A DNA stretch of 64,000 nucleotides from assembly GCF_900086585.1 (NCBI RefSeq), contig NZ_FLKM01000008.1:2012041-2076040 (forward strand). The letters are read 5' to 3'. The position numbers were made by a program, and so were the translations under genes. Source of the DNA: Emergencia timonensis (GTDB taxonomy: Bacteria; Bacillota; Clostridia; Peptostreptococcales; Anaerovoracaceae). Under the pieces are notes generated by a model. The model worked only from the letters and a program-made list of their open reading frames with translations. It searched no databases and had not been told where the DNA came from. This document shows, piece by piece, positions 26,207-33,789 of the stretch (its first letter is position 1; each line of letters starts with the position of its first letter).

Positions 26207-27047
26207 GACAAGAAGGTTAAATGATAAGAAAAAAGTAATTGTCACTGCTGCATTGACAGGAGCGGTGACGACAAAGGCGGACAATGCGAATCTTCCGACC
26301 CAGCCTGCGGAGATTGCAAAATCTGCAATAGCTTGTTATGAAGCAGGTGCTTCGGCTGTACATATCCATGTGAGAGATGACGACGACAGCGCCAGCATGC
26401 GTTTTGACAAATTTGAAGAAGCCGTGGCTTTGATAAGAAAAACGGAGTGCCCGGTGATTCTCAACCTGACTTCGTCAGGCGGACAGGGCTTTACCTGGGA
26501 GGAACGAATCAGACCTTTTAAAGAGCTGAAACCGGAACTGGCCTCCTTCGATGCCGGTACCATGAACTGGCTCAACAGCGTGGTGTTCATGAATGAACCG
26601 AAGTTCCTTGAACTCTGCGGCAGAGAGATGATTGCGGCAGGGGTGAAACCGGAAATCGAAGTCTTCGACATCGGCATGCTGAACACGGCCAAGTATTACA
26701 TCAAGCAGGGCATCATCGAAGAACCTGCCCACTTCCAGCTCTGCCTGGGCGCACCTGGAGGCATGGAGGCGACGACGGAAAATTTGGTCTATCTGGTCAA
26801 CCATCTGCCGGAAAAATGCACCTGGAGCGCATTTGGCATCGGCAGGGGCGCAAACGAGGTCATGATGGCGGCTTTGGCTCTGGGCGGCAACGTGAGAGTC
26901 GGCCTTGAGGACAACGTCTACTACAATGCCGGACAGCCGGCCGAGTCCAACGAACAGTTTGTAGAGCGAGTAAAGCGCTTGGCTGCAGAAGTGGGAAAGA
27001 CCATCGCTGCCCCGGATGAAGCACGAGAAATACTCGGATTAAAATAA
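26199..27047 (+). CDS. Beta-keto acid cleavage enzyme (BKACE/Kce family)
   Basis: 282 aa from ATG 26199 (GAGGAGAG upstream), overlapping the previous stop by 8 bases. Signatures: VTAALTGAVTTK near 13-24, AVHIHVRDD near 51-59 (zinc-binding His-x-His), NLTSSGGQG, EVFDIGMLN, and GLEDNVYY near 243-250. BKACE enzymes combine a beta-keto acid with acetyl-CoA to give acetoacetate and a new acyl-CoA, for example 3-keto-5-aminohexanoate in lysine fermentation. Lysine-pathway mutases are not nearby, so the true substrate is open. Confidence 0.9.
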   Translation: MFETRRLNDKKKVIVTAALTGAVTTKADNANLPTQPAEIAKSAIACYEAGASAVHIHVRDDDDSASMRFDKFEEAVALIRKTECPVILNLTSSGGQGFTWEERIRPFKELKPELASFDAGTMNWLNSVVFMNEPKFLELCGREMIAAGVKPEIEVFDIGMLNTAKYYIKQGIIEEPAHFQLCLGAPGGMEATTENLVYLVNHLPEKCTWSAFGIGRGANEVMMAALALGGNVRVGLEDNVYYNAGQPAESNEQFVERVKRLAAEVGKTIAAPDEAREILGLK

Positions 27048-27067
27048 CTTTAATTACAGCAAAGAGA

Positions 27068-27097
27068 AAGACTGCTTTTCTAAAGCAGTCTTTTTTA
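27068..27097 (+). terminator. Terminator after BKACE gene
   Basis: AAGACTGCTTT pairs with AAAGCAGTCTT across a short loop, followed by a T run. Confidence 0.85.
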
Positions 27098-27207
27098 TAT
27101 GACAAGGAAAGTGAACAGATTCTGCTATATACGCTTTTTCTAATTTGGATGAGTCAGCCTTGGGTTTTGGACTATCGAACCCGCTTTTTTTATTTGTTTT
27201 TGGTACT

Positions 27208-27236
27208 TTACTTCAAGCCTCTTTCTCGTATAATTA
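27208..27236 (+). promoter_or_regulatory. Sigma-70 promoter of MFS gene
   Basis: TTTACT-like -35 and a perfect TATAAT about 17 bases on (CTCGTATAATTAAG), about 55 bases before ATG 27292. This gene therefore appears not to share the sigma-54 control of its neighbours. Confidence 0.5.
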
Positions 27237-27291
27237 AGAAAATTGTGCAATTATTATTTGTTAAGAACTGAATCAAAAAGGAGAAAAAACA

Positions 27292-28578
27292 ATGAGTGCA
27301 GAAAACACATCAAAACTGAAAAAGCACATGTTTCACCTGGTTGTCATAACCATTGCAGGTGCCATGATTTACGGTCTGCCATATTTTAGATCGTACTTTT
27401 ATGACGCATACCTGGAAACATATAATTTAACCAACACCCAGATGGGTACCTTTGGATCTATGTTCGGTATCTTCGGTATGATTTCTTATTTGTTTGGCGG
27501 TGTTGTAGCCGATATGGTATCGACTAGAAAACTAATGTCTGTTTCCCTGGTACTGACAGGTTTAGGCGGATTGCTGCATCTGCTGAATCCGAGCTATATC
27601 ATGCTTCTGGGCATTTATGCATTGTGGGGATTTACGTCTTTATTCGCATTTTGGCCGTCACTGCTGAAGAGCCTGCGCGAAATTGCCAACGACAATGAAC
27701 AGAGCAAAGCCTACGGTTTCATGGACGGCGGCAGAGGCATCGTGTATGCTATAGACGGCGTGGCCATCGTCTCCATCTTTGGTTATTTCAGCAAAGTTTC
27801 CAGCGATTTAGCAGGACTAAATGGTGTCATTACTTATTATTCCATCGTTGCCATTGTTTTAGGTGTTCTCTTGTTCATTTTGATGAAAGACAGCAAACCT
27901 TCTGCAGAAACTCTTGAATCCGCTCCGAAACAGGAAAAAATCAGCGTGGCACAGGTCCTTGAAGTCATCAAGATGCCGGCAGTATGGATTCTGTCGTCCA
28001 TCCTCTGCTGCACCTATGTTATGAATATCGCATTCTATTACTTTACACCGTATGCTACATCCAACTTTGGTATGGCCGCCACTGCCGGCGCCATCGTTAC
28101 CATCGCTGCTCAGTATGTAAGACCGGTAGCCTCTTTTGGCGGCGGTATCATTGCGGACAAGCTGGGCAGGTCAAAAGTCATGTATGTAACCTTTGCAATG
28201 ATGGCAATCGGCACCTTTCTGATGGTCATCATGAACAATATGAGTTCCACCTTGTTTATCGCGCTCTGCATCATGATTTACGCCGGTATGTATGGCGGTT
28301 ACAGCCTGGTCTTCTCCATGATGGAAGAAGGCGGCGTTCCAATCAGAGTAGCTGGTACTGCAATTGGTCTTGTCTGTACCGTCGGATATCTGCCAGAAGT
28401 CATCGTTCCATTCTGTTCAGGCAAGATTCTGGATACCTTCGGAGACGGCGGATATCGTTACATGTTCATTGCAATCGCAATCATTATGGTTGTCGGTATC
28501 GTCATGCTGACTGTTTGGGACAGATATGTGAAAAAAGTAAAAGCGAGACAGGCCGCAGAAGAAAATGCAGCCGCTTAA
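27292..28578 (+). CDS. MFS transporter
   Basis: 428 aa with 12 predicted membrane segments. The conserved loop 2-3 motif appears as GGVVADMVSTRKLM near 68-81 and its repeat GGIIADKLGRSKVM near 285-298. The middle loop (about 200-220) is hydrophilic. Substrate unknown; its place between the BKACE gene and an M20 hydrolase unit suggests uptake of an amide- or amino-acid-like compound. RBS AAGGAG precedes ATG 27292. A terminator follows. Confidence 0.85.
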   Translation: MSAENTSKLKKHMFHLVVITIAGAMIYGLPYFRSYFYDAYLETYNLTNTQMGTFGSMFGIFGMISYLFGGVVADMVSTRKLMSVSLVLTGLGGLLHLLNPSYIMLLGIYALWGFTSLFAFWPSLLKSLREIANDNEQSKAYGFMDGGRGIVYAIDGVAIVSIFGYFSKVSSDLAGLNGVITYYSIVAIVLGVLLFILMKDSKPSAETLESAPKQEKISVAQVLEVIKMPAVWILSSILCCTYVMNIAFYYFTPYATSNFGMAATAGAIVTIAAQYVRPVASFGGGIIADKLGRSKVMYVTFAMMAIGTFLMVIMNNMSSTLFIALCIMIYAGMYGGYSLVFSMMEEGGVPIRVAGTAIGLVCTVGYLPEVIVPFCSGKILDTFGDGGYRYMFIAIAIIMVVGIVMLTVWDRYVKKVKARQAAEENAAA

Positions 28579-28590
28579 ATAAATGAGCAG

Positions 28591-28627
28591 AGGCTTTTTA
28601 CGCACATTTGGGCGTAAAAAGCCTTTT
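28591..28627 (+). terminator. Terminator after MFS gene
   Basis: AGGCTTTTTACGC pairs with GCGTAAAAAGCCT (13 bp), followed by TTTTG. Confidence 0.8.
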
Positions 28628-28658
28628 GTATACAGGGCGTTTATAAGGATGTGATAGA

Positions 28659-30149
28659 ATGGACCTGAAAATAGATCGCAGCAGTTGCGTGCCTGTTTAT
28701 CAGCAAATCACCAGAAAAATCGAAGAACAGATTTTGTCGGGGGAATTGTCAAACGGGTTTAAACTGCCGGCGGAACGAAGATTGGCAGATGAAATTGGCG
28801 TTCACAGAAATACGGTCATCAAAGCCTATGATATGTTGATTACAGACGGTCTGGTGGTGGTTTCTCGAGAAAAGCCGAAAGGCTATTTTGTAAAAGCCGC
28901 GCAGGAGGCACAGAAATTCGGTAAGAGATTTTTTCCGCTAGAAAAGGCTTTTCGTTATGAATTCCGGAAAGCAGAGAAAACCTTCAACGACGTTTATTGG
29001 AAATCTGAAAAAAGGGAAACCATCTCTTTCGGCGGAATGATTATGAACCGCCAGCTAAATCCAGTAGAGGATATGAAATCCGTTGTTGAGAAAATTTTTG
29101 ACTGCAGTGAAAAGGGCAGTATGGCGGGATTCTATAATGAGACAGAATTGCTTCGGAGAAATATTTGCCGTCTTTTGACAGAACAGAATATCTATGTGAC
29201 GCCAAAAAACGTGCAGATATTGGCAGAGAGCAACCAAATTATCAGCTATTTGATGATGCTCTACTTACGAGAAGGGGACTGCATTGTCGCTGAAACTCCC
29301 ATGGTTCCGGATAATTTCAGTATTTTTTACAATCGCGGCATTCACGTCATCGGCATACCCATGGAAGAGGACGGTATGAGAATGGATATGCTGGAAGAAG
29401 CCATCAGAAAGTACAAGCCAAAGTTTATCTACTCATTACCCAACTATCACAATCCTACTGGCGTCACCATGTCTTTAAAAAAGCGCCAGACTTTGCTGAA
29501 ACTTGCTAACGATTACAACGTACCCGTAATTGAAGAGGATTATCAATGGGATTTTGCTTATGAAAAGAGGCTGCCTAGCCTCTACACTCTCGATACGAAT
29601 AAATTGGTGATTTACATCTATTCTTTCACCCTGATATTTCCGTATATGATGAAAATCGGTTATGCCGTAGGGCCCGCAGACTTGATTGATATGCTGGGAT
29701 ATGCCTTGAGTGTAGATGAAACAGCAGTTAGTGGAATCGGGCAGTATTTTCTCAACGAATACATCAATTCGGGTCACTATGAGAACCACGTTAAGATTGT
29801 CCAAAAAGAATATAAAGGCAAATTAGAGCTGCTTTGCAGCGAACTAGATAAAATAACTGGCAAAGGCATTTCCTATCAAAAACCAAAAGGAGGCCTTCTC
29901 CTCTGGTGTACGCTGACTGATGATATCAATGAACGGGCGCTGTGCAAAAAAGCGGCGGAGAAGGGAGTGCTCGTGGTACCCGGCTGGGTATTTTATGAGA
30001 ACAATAGGAAAAAGAGCGGTCATATCAGACTGTGCTTTTCAAATGTTACTGACGACCAGATTCGCCGCGGCGTATTGCTGCTGGGGGAAGCCCTGGACGA
30101 GTGCAGGCGTCAAGAAGGAAAAGAAAGTGGGGAGGAAAATAGAGAATGA
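28659..30149 (+). CDS. MocR/PdxR-type GntR-aminotransferase regulator lacking the PLP lysine
   Basis: 496 aa. The N-terminal GntR winged helix (SSCVPVYQQITRKIEEQI; LPAERRLADEIGVHRNTVIKAYDML) is followed by a class I aminotransferase-like domain (from about 120) with NYHNPTG and EEDYQWDF. The usual PLP Schiff-base motif SFSKTLAPG is replaced by SFTLIFPYM, so the lysine is a leucine in gap-free alignment and the nearby phosphate-binding Arg is Lys. It would not bind PLP in the normal way. It overlaps the start of the M20 hydrolase gene and probably regulates it or the preceding carrier. Confidence 0.88.
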   Translation: MDLKIDRSSCVPVYQQITRKIEEQILSGELSNGFKLPAERRLADEIGVHRNTVIKAYDMLITDGLVVVSREKPKGYFVKAAQEAQKFGKRFFPLEKAFRYEFRKAEKTFNDVYWKSEKRETISFGGMIMNRQLNPVEDMKSVVEKIFDCSEKGSMAGFYNETELLRRNICRLLTEQNIYVTPKNVQILAESNQIISYLMMLYLREGDCIVAETPMVPDNFSIFYNRGIHVIGIPMEEDGMRMDMLEEAIRKYKPKFIYSLPNYHNPTGVTMSLKKRQTLLKLANDYNVPVIEEDYQWDFAYEKRLPSLYTLDTNKLVIYIYSFTLIFPYMMKIGYAVGPADLIDMLGYALSVDETAVSGIGQYFLNEYINSGHYENHVKIVQKEYKGKLELLCSELDKITGKGISYQKPKGGLLLWCTLTDDINERALCKKAAEKGVLVVPGWVFYENNRKKSGHIRLCFSNVTDDQIRRGVLLLGEALDECRRQEGKESGEENRE

Positions 30150-31423
30150 ATCAGTTTGTAGAATACCGAAGAGAATTTCATCATTACCCGGAAATCGGCT
30201 GGAGAGAAATTCGGACCAGTGCGCGGGTTGCAGAAATCCTGGAGACGATGGGTTACTCCTGTCTGATGGGAAAAGATGTGCTAAACGAAGAGACCATTTC
30301 TTTTGAAATGCTCGGTGAAGAGGAAAAAGCGGCGGAAAAGGAAAGGGCGATTGCCCAGGGCGCTGCGCCGGCTTATGTGGAGCGGACCGGGGGTTATCCT
30401 GGCGTCATCGCTATTCTGGATACCGGGAAAGAAGGTCCCGTGACAGCATTTCGATTTGACATCGATTGCCTTCCGTACCAAGAACCGCCAAATCCAGGCT
30501 TTCGTCCTTTTGACGAGGGTTATATCTCCTGCAATGCAGAATGTGTCCACGCCTGCGGACACGATGCGCATACAGCTGTTGGCCTTGGCCTTGCCGATGC
30601 GCTGCTGAAGAGGAAGGATGAGCTGAAAGGAAAGGTCAAAATCATTTTCCAGCCTGCAGAAGAGCGCTATAACGGCGCCCAGGCCATAGTGGACAAAGGC
30701 CACTTGGATGATGCCGAAAACTTTATCTCGATACATATGGCCTTAACGGGTGAGGGGCGTCCGCTGCCATCGAATACCCTCTGCTGCGGCTGTAAAGACT
30801 TCCTCAGCGATTGCCAGCTGGATGTGACTTTTCACGGCAGAGCCGCTCACCCTTGCGGCGCGGCACAGGAAGGAAAGAACGCCTTGCTTGCGGCTTGCTC
30901 CGCAGCTATGAATCTCCACGCCATAGCGCCTCATGAAGCCGGTCTATGCAGAGTGAACGTCGGAAAGCTGGATGCAGGCGTGGTGGTCAACACCATAGCG
31001 CCCACCGCCTTCATGAGTATCGAATACCGCGGACAGACCCAGGAAATTTCCCAATATGTCAGGGGCCGTGTATTTGACATCCTGGACGGTTCGGCCAAAG
31101 CTTATGATATGGAGTACACTTATATTGATTTTGGTGAAATCCCAGCTGCTCAAAGTGACGATGCTATGATGGAGATCATTAAAAGAGCTGCTGGCCAAGT
31201 AAACTGGTTCAAGAAGATTTATTTTGAAGGCAGCGTCGGCGGCACGGATGACGCCTCTGTCATGATGAACAAAGTGCAGGCAAACGGCGGTATCGCCACC
31301 TATGTGGGCATCGGAACCGATACCACACAGCCTCTGCATAATGCGGAATTTGACCTGGACGAAGAAGCGATTCCGGCAGCCATCGAGATGCTGGTGCATG
31401 CAGTAGAAGAATTGAATAGGTAA
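30146..31423 (+). CDS. M20-family amidohydrolase / aminoacylase
   Basis: 425 aa. Zinc-site motifs: ACGHDAHTAVGLG near 130-142 and QPAEERYNGAQ near 171-181. The dimerisation domain begins about 220 (VTFHGRAAHP). C-terminal ligand histidine is in QPLHNAEFD. M20D enzymes cleave N-acyl amino acids or amides such as aminobenzoyl-glutamate. A roughly 50-residue insert rich in Glu/Ala precedes the first metal motif. Translation is coupled to the MocR-type gene through a 4-base overlap. Confidence 0.88.
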   Translation: MNQFVEYRREFHHYPEIGWREIRTSARVAEILETMGYSCLMGKDVLNEETISFEMLGEEEKAAEKERAIAQGAAPAYVERTGGYPGVIAILDTGKEGPVTAFRFDIDCLPYQEPPNPGFRPFDEGYISCNAECVHACGHDAHTAVGLGLADALLKRKDELKGKVKIIFQPAEERYNGAQAIVDKGHLDDAENFISIHMALTGEGRPLPSNTLCCGCKDFLSDCQLDVTFHGRAAHPCGAAQEGKNALLAACSAAMNLHAIAPHEAGLCRVNVGKLDAGVVVNTIAPTAFMSIEYRGQTQEISQYVRGRVFDILDGSAKAYDMEYTYIDFGEIPAAQSDDAMMEIIKRAAGQVNWFKKIYFEGSVGGTDDASVMMNKVQANGGIATYVGIGTDTTQPLHNAEFDLDEEAIPAAIEMLVHAVEELNR

Positions 31424-31625
31424 GATTTAAATAAAAGGCGCCGCCTTTGCAGTTGATTTTTCCGTCAGCAGCAGAGCGCGGTGTTTTTTGTTTAATGACT
31501 ACATATACCCGCAGTGCACCCGTCGTTTAACTGGGATGCTTCTTTAGGGGAAGCGACGGCAAATCTCGATTCTATCGGACATGGAATAGCTGATGTAGGA
31601 ACAGTCAGCGATGATGAGTTAGAGA

Positions 31626-31643
31626 CGTTGCTTCATTGCAACG
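31626..31643. promoter_or_regulatory. Upstream activator palindrome, cyclase operon
   Basis: CGTTGC-TTCATT-GCAACG, core GTTGC-N6-GCAAC, 116 bases upstream of the sigma-54 promoter. A second half site TTGCAAC lies at 31655-31661. Confidence 0.7.
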
Positions 31644-31758
31644 ATTTGCCACATTTGCAACAGTCTGGGCGGCATAGGGCTTCGGAAGTAAATCTAAGCT
31701 TGAGCGAAACCCTTGTCGTTCCAACTGTATGCGGATTCCACCCCGCGTGCCGGGGATT

Positions 31759-31774
31759 TGGCACGACATTTGCT
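31759..31774 (+). promoter_or_regulatory. Sigma-54 promoter of the cyclase operon
   Basis: TGGCACG-ACAT-TTGCT is a perfect match to the -24/-12 consensus, with GG (31760-61) and GC (31772-73). Confidence 0.9.
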
Positions 31775-31850
31775 TTATATATTACCAAAAGAGCGAAACT
31801 TTCCTTCGCCCGGGGCAATTATAACTACCAAAATTCAAGGAGGAACTATT

Positions 31851-32768
31851 ATGTCAGAAATTGCTGTAAGACACACACGTGAAGAGTGCTTTGCGCACAC
31901 CGATGATTGGAAAAAACCTTATGATGGAAGCATCTTTGATATGTTCAAGGATGGATCCTTTGAACTGATCGATCTGTCCAACCCGTTTGGCAGAGGCAAT
32001 CCGCTTTGGCCTTCCAACGGAGACTTCCATATAGACAGAGTACAGCATATGCCGATGCACTACAGATTACTGCAGACATTCAATGATTTCCATATGCACA
32101 ACTCTACCCATGCTGATTCTCCGGCCCATGTTATTCCGGAAAGCCCGTTCACCCATGAGCTGCCGATCCAGAACTACTTTGGAGAAGCTGTATGCCTAGA
32201 CATCCCGAAGGGAAAATGGGAACTGATTACCGTAGAAGAGATCGAAGAGGCTGCGAAAAAGGTTCCGGGCGGAATCAAAGAGGGAGACTGGGTTCTGCTG
32301 AATACCGGTACGCACAGACGCTGGGGTGAAAACGACGATTACTTCGCATACAGCCCAGGCCTCTCCATCGAAGGTGCGAAATGGTTCGTTGAACATCATG
32401 TAAGAGGCGTCGGCTTTGACATGCAGGCCATCGACCACATTCTGTACACCTATGCTGCAGACCACGGCCCTGGTCCATATGTTCCGCGTATTACAGAAGA
32501 ATACGAGGAGCTGCACGGACATCCGGCAAAGGATGATTTCCCTGAGTGGGAGCCTTGCCACGACATTCTCATGGCCAACAATGTCATGGGCATTGAGAAC
32601 CTGGGCGGCGACTTAGACAAGGTAACCAACCAGAGATTCCTATTCTGCGCATTCCCGCTTCGCTGGTACATGGGTGACGGTACCATCGTTCGTGCCGTTG
32701 CATTTGTTCCGTCTGACAGAGTCAACAAAGACGTACCTGACAAAGTATATCCATACGGCGTATATTAA
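31851..32768 (+). CDS. Cyclase-family metal-dependent hydrolase (PF04199-like)
   Basis: 305 aa from ATG 31851 (CAAGGAGG upstream). The family metal motif HxHxxxHxDxPxH is seen as DFHMHNSTHADSPAHV near residues 80-95. Related enzymes include kynurenine formamidase and isatin hydrolase, which open ring or formyl amides. Other features: GDWVLLNTG near 143-151 and GVGFDMQAIDH near 182-192. The substrate is unknown. It is first in an operon with a 3-hydroxyacyl dehydrogenase and a radical-type dehydratase. Confidence 0.88.
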   Translation: MSEIAVRHTREECFAHTDDWKKPYDGSIFDMFKDGSFELIDLSNPFGRGNPLWPSNGDFHIDRVQHMPMHYRLLQTFNDFHMHNSTHADSPAHVIPESPFTHELPIQNYFGEAVCLDIPKGKWELITVEEIEEAAKKVPGGIKEGDWVLLNTGTHRRWGENDDYFAYSPGLSIEGAKWFVEHHVRGVGFDMQAIDHILYTYAADHGPGPYVPRITEEYEELHGHPAKDDFPEWEPCHDILMANNVMGIENLGGDLDKVTNQRFLFCAFPLRWYMGDGTIVRAVAFVPSDRVNKDVPDKVYPYGVY

Positions 32769-32775
32769 AATTCAA

Positions 32776-32806
32776 TGGGAAATTCCGCCTGGCGGGATTT
32801 CTCTTA
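32776..32806 (+). other. Intergenic hairpin within operon
   Basis: AAATTCCGCC pairs with GGCGGGATTT around one base. There is no long T run, so it may attenuate or stabilise the mRNA between the cyclase and the dehydrogenase rather than end transcription. Confidence 0.5.
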
Positions 32807-32832
32807 TCATATAAAAAGAAAGGTTAAAGCAA

Positions 32833-33777
32833 ATGGACAATAAGAAGAAGGTGGCCATTCTCGGGGCAGGGGTCATGGGGACAGGCATCGCCCAGACCTT
32901 TGCCATGAAGGGACACCAAGTCAAAATCATCTATGTTTACGATGACAAAGAGAGGGCAAAGCCCCTAGAAACCATGAAAGAAGGGCTGCAGGTTCTGGCG
33001 GACAACGGGGTTATCGAAAGTGACACGATACCGGAAATTTTAGAAAGAGTATCCTGCACAGAGAGCCTGGAAGAAGCGGCAGAGTTTGCAGACGTGATCT
33101 TTGAATGTATCGTAGAAAACCTGGCAGTAAAACAGGACTATTTTGCCAAGCTGGACGGACTTTGCCCGGAAACCACGATTCTGGCAACCAACACATCGGC
33201 CATCAGCGTGACGGAAATTGCCGAAAAGGCAGTCTACAAGGAACGGATCATCGGTACCCACTTCTGGAAACCGGCCTATCTGATGCCTCTGGTGGAAGTC
33301 ATCAAGACGGAATATGTTTCAGAGCAGGTGGTGGAAGCGACCTATGGACTTCTGGAAGAAGCGGGTAAATGCCCCGTTATCGTACAGAAGGACGTGCCGG
33401 GATTTTTGGCAAACAGGATGCAGCACGCCTTGTTTAGAGAAGCGATTTCTATCGTGGAAAACGGTATTGCAACGGCGGAGGATGTGGACAAAGCCGTAAA
33501 AAATGGATTTGGCATGAGGCTGGGAGTCATGGCGCCCATGGAAGTCATCGACTCCGGCGGCATCGACTTGACTTACAGCATCCACGATTACCTTTTTCCG
33601 CACATTGAGAGTTCGACAAAACCGTCGCCACTTCTCAAAGAAAAACTGGACGAAGGCAAGCTGGGTTTTAAAACCGGCGAAGGTTTCATGAAGTGGAGCC
33701 AGGAGGATATGGAGGCATCACAGAAAAATCTGATTGAAGGCTTAATCAAAGTGGCTCGGGTCCTTGACCGCATATAA
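32833..33777 (+). CDS. 3-hydroxyacyl-CoA dehydrogenase-family protein
   Basis: 314 aa. NAD site AILGAGVMGTGIAQTFA near residues 9-25. Catalytic region GTHFWKPAYLMPLVEVI near 140-156, with His as base. In acyl-CoA enzymes this segment is usually HFFNP; the FWKP form here may mark a different beta-hydroxy acid substrate, as in carnitine or gulonate dehydrogenases of the same fold. C-terminal helical dimerisation domain from about 190. It could supply the beta-keto acid used by the BKACE enzyme. Confidence 0.85.
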   Translation: MDNKKKVAILGAGVMGTGIAQTFAMKGHQVKIIYVYDDKERAKPLETMKEGLQVLADNGVIESDTIPEILERVSCTESLEEAAEFADVIFECIVENLAVKQDYFAKLDGLCPETTILATNTSAISVTEIAEKAVYKERIIGTHFWKPAYLMPLVEVIKTEYVSEQVVEATYGLLEEAGKCPVIVQKDVPGFLANRMQHALFREAISIVENGIATAEDVDKAVKNGFGMRLGVMAPMEVIDSGGIDLTYSIHDYLFPHIESSTKPSPLLKEKLDEGKLGFKTGEGFMKWSQEDMEASQKNLIEGLIKVARVLDRI

Positions 33778-33789
33778 AGGGAGGAAAAT

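Larger units (their letters stand above)
31424..31850. other. Gene-free control region of the cyclase operon
   Basis: 427 bases without a supported gene. It holds a weak GC-rich hairpin near 31437, the activator palindrome at 31626-31643, a half site at 31657, a sigma-54 promoter at 31759-31774, and the leader with CAAGGAGG ahead of ATG 31851. Confidence 0.7.
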
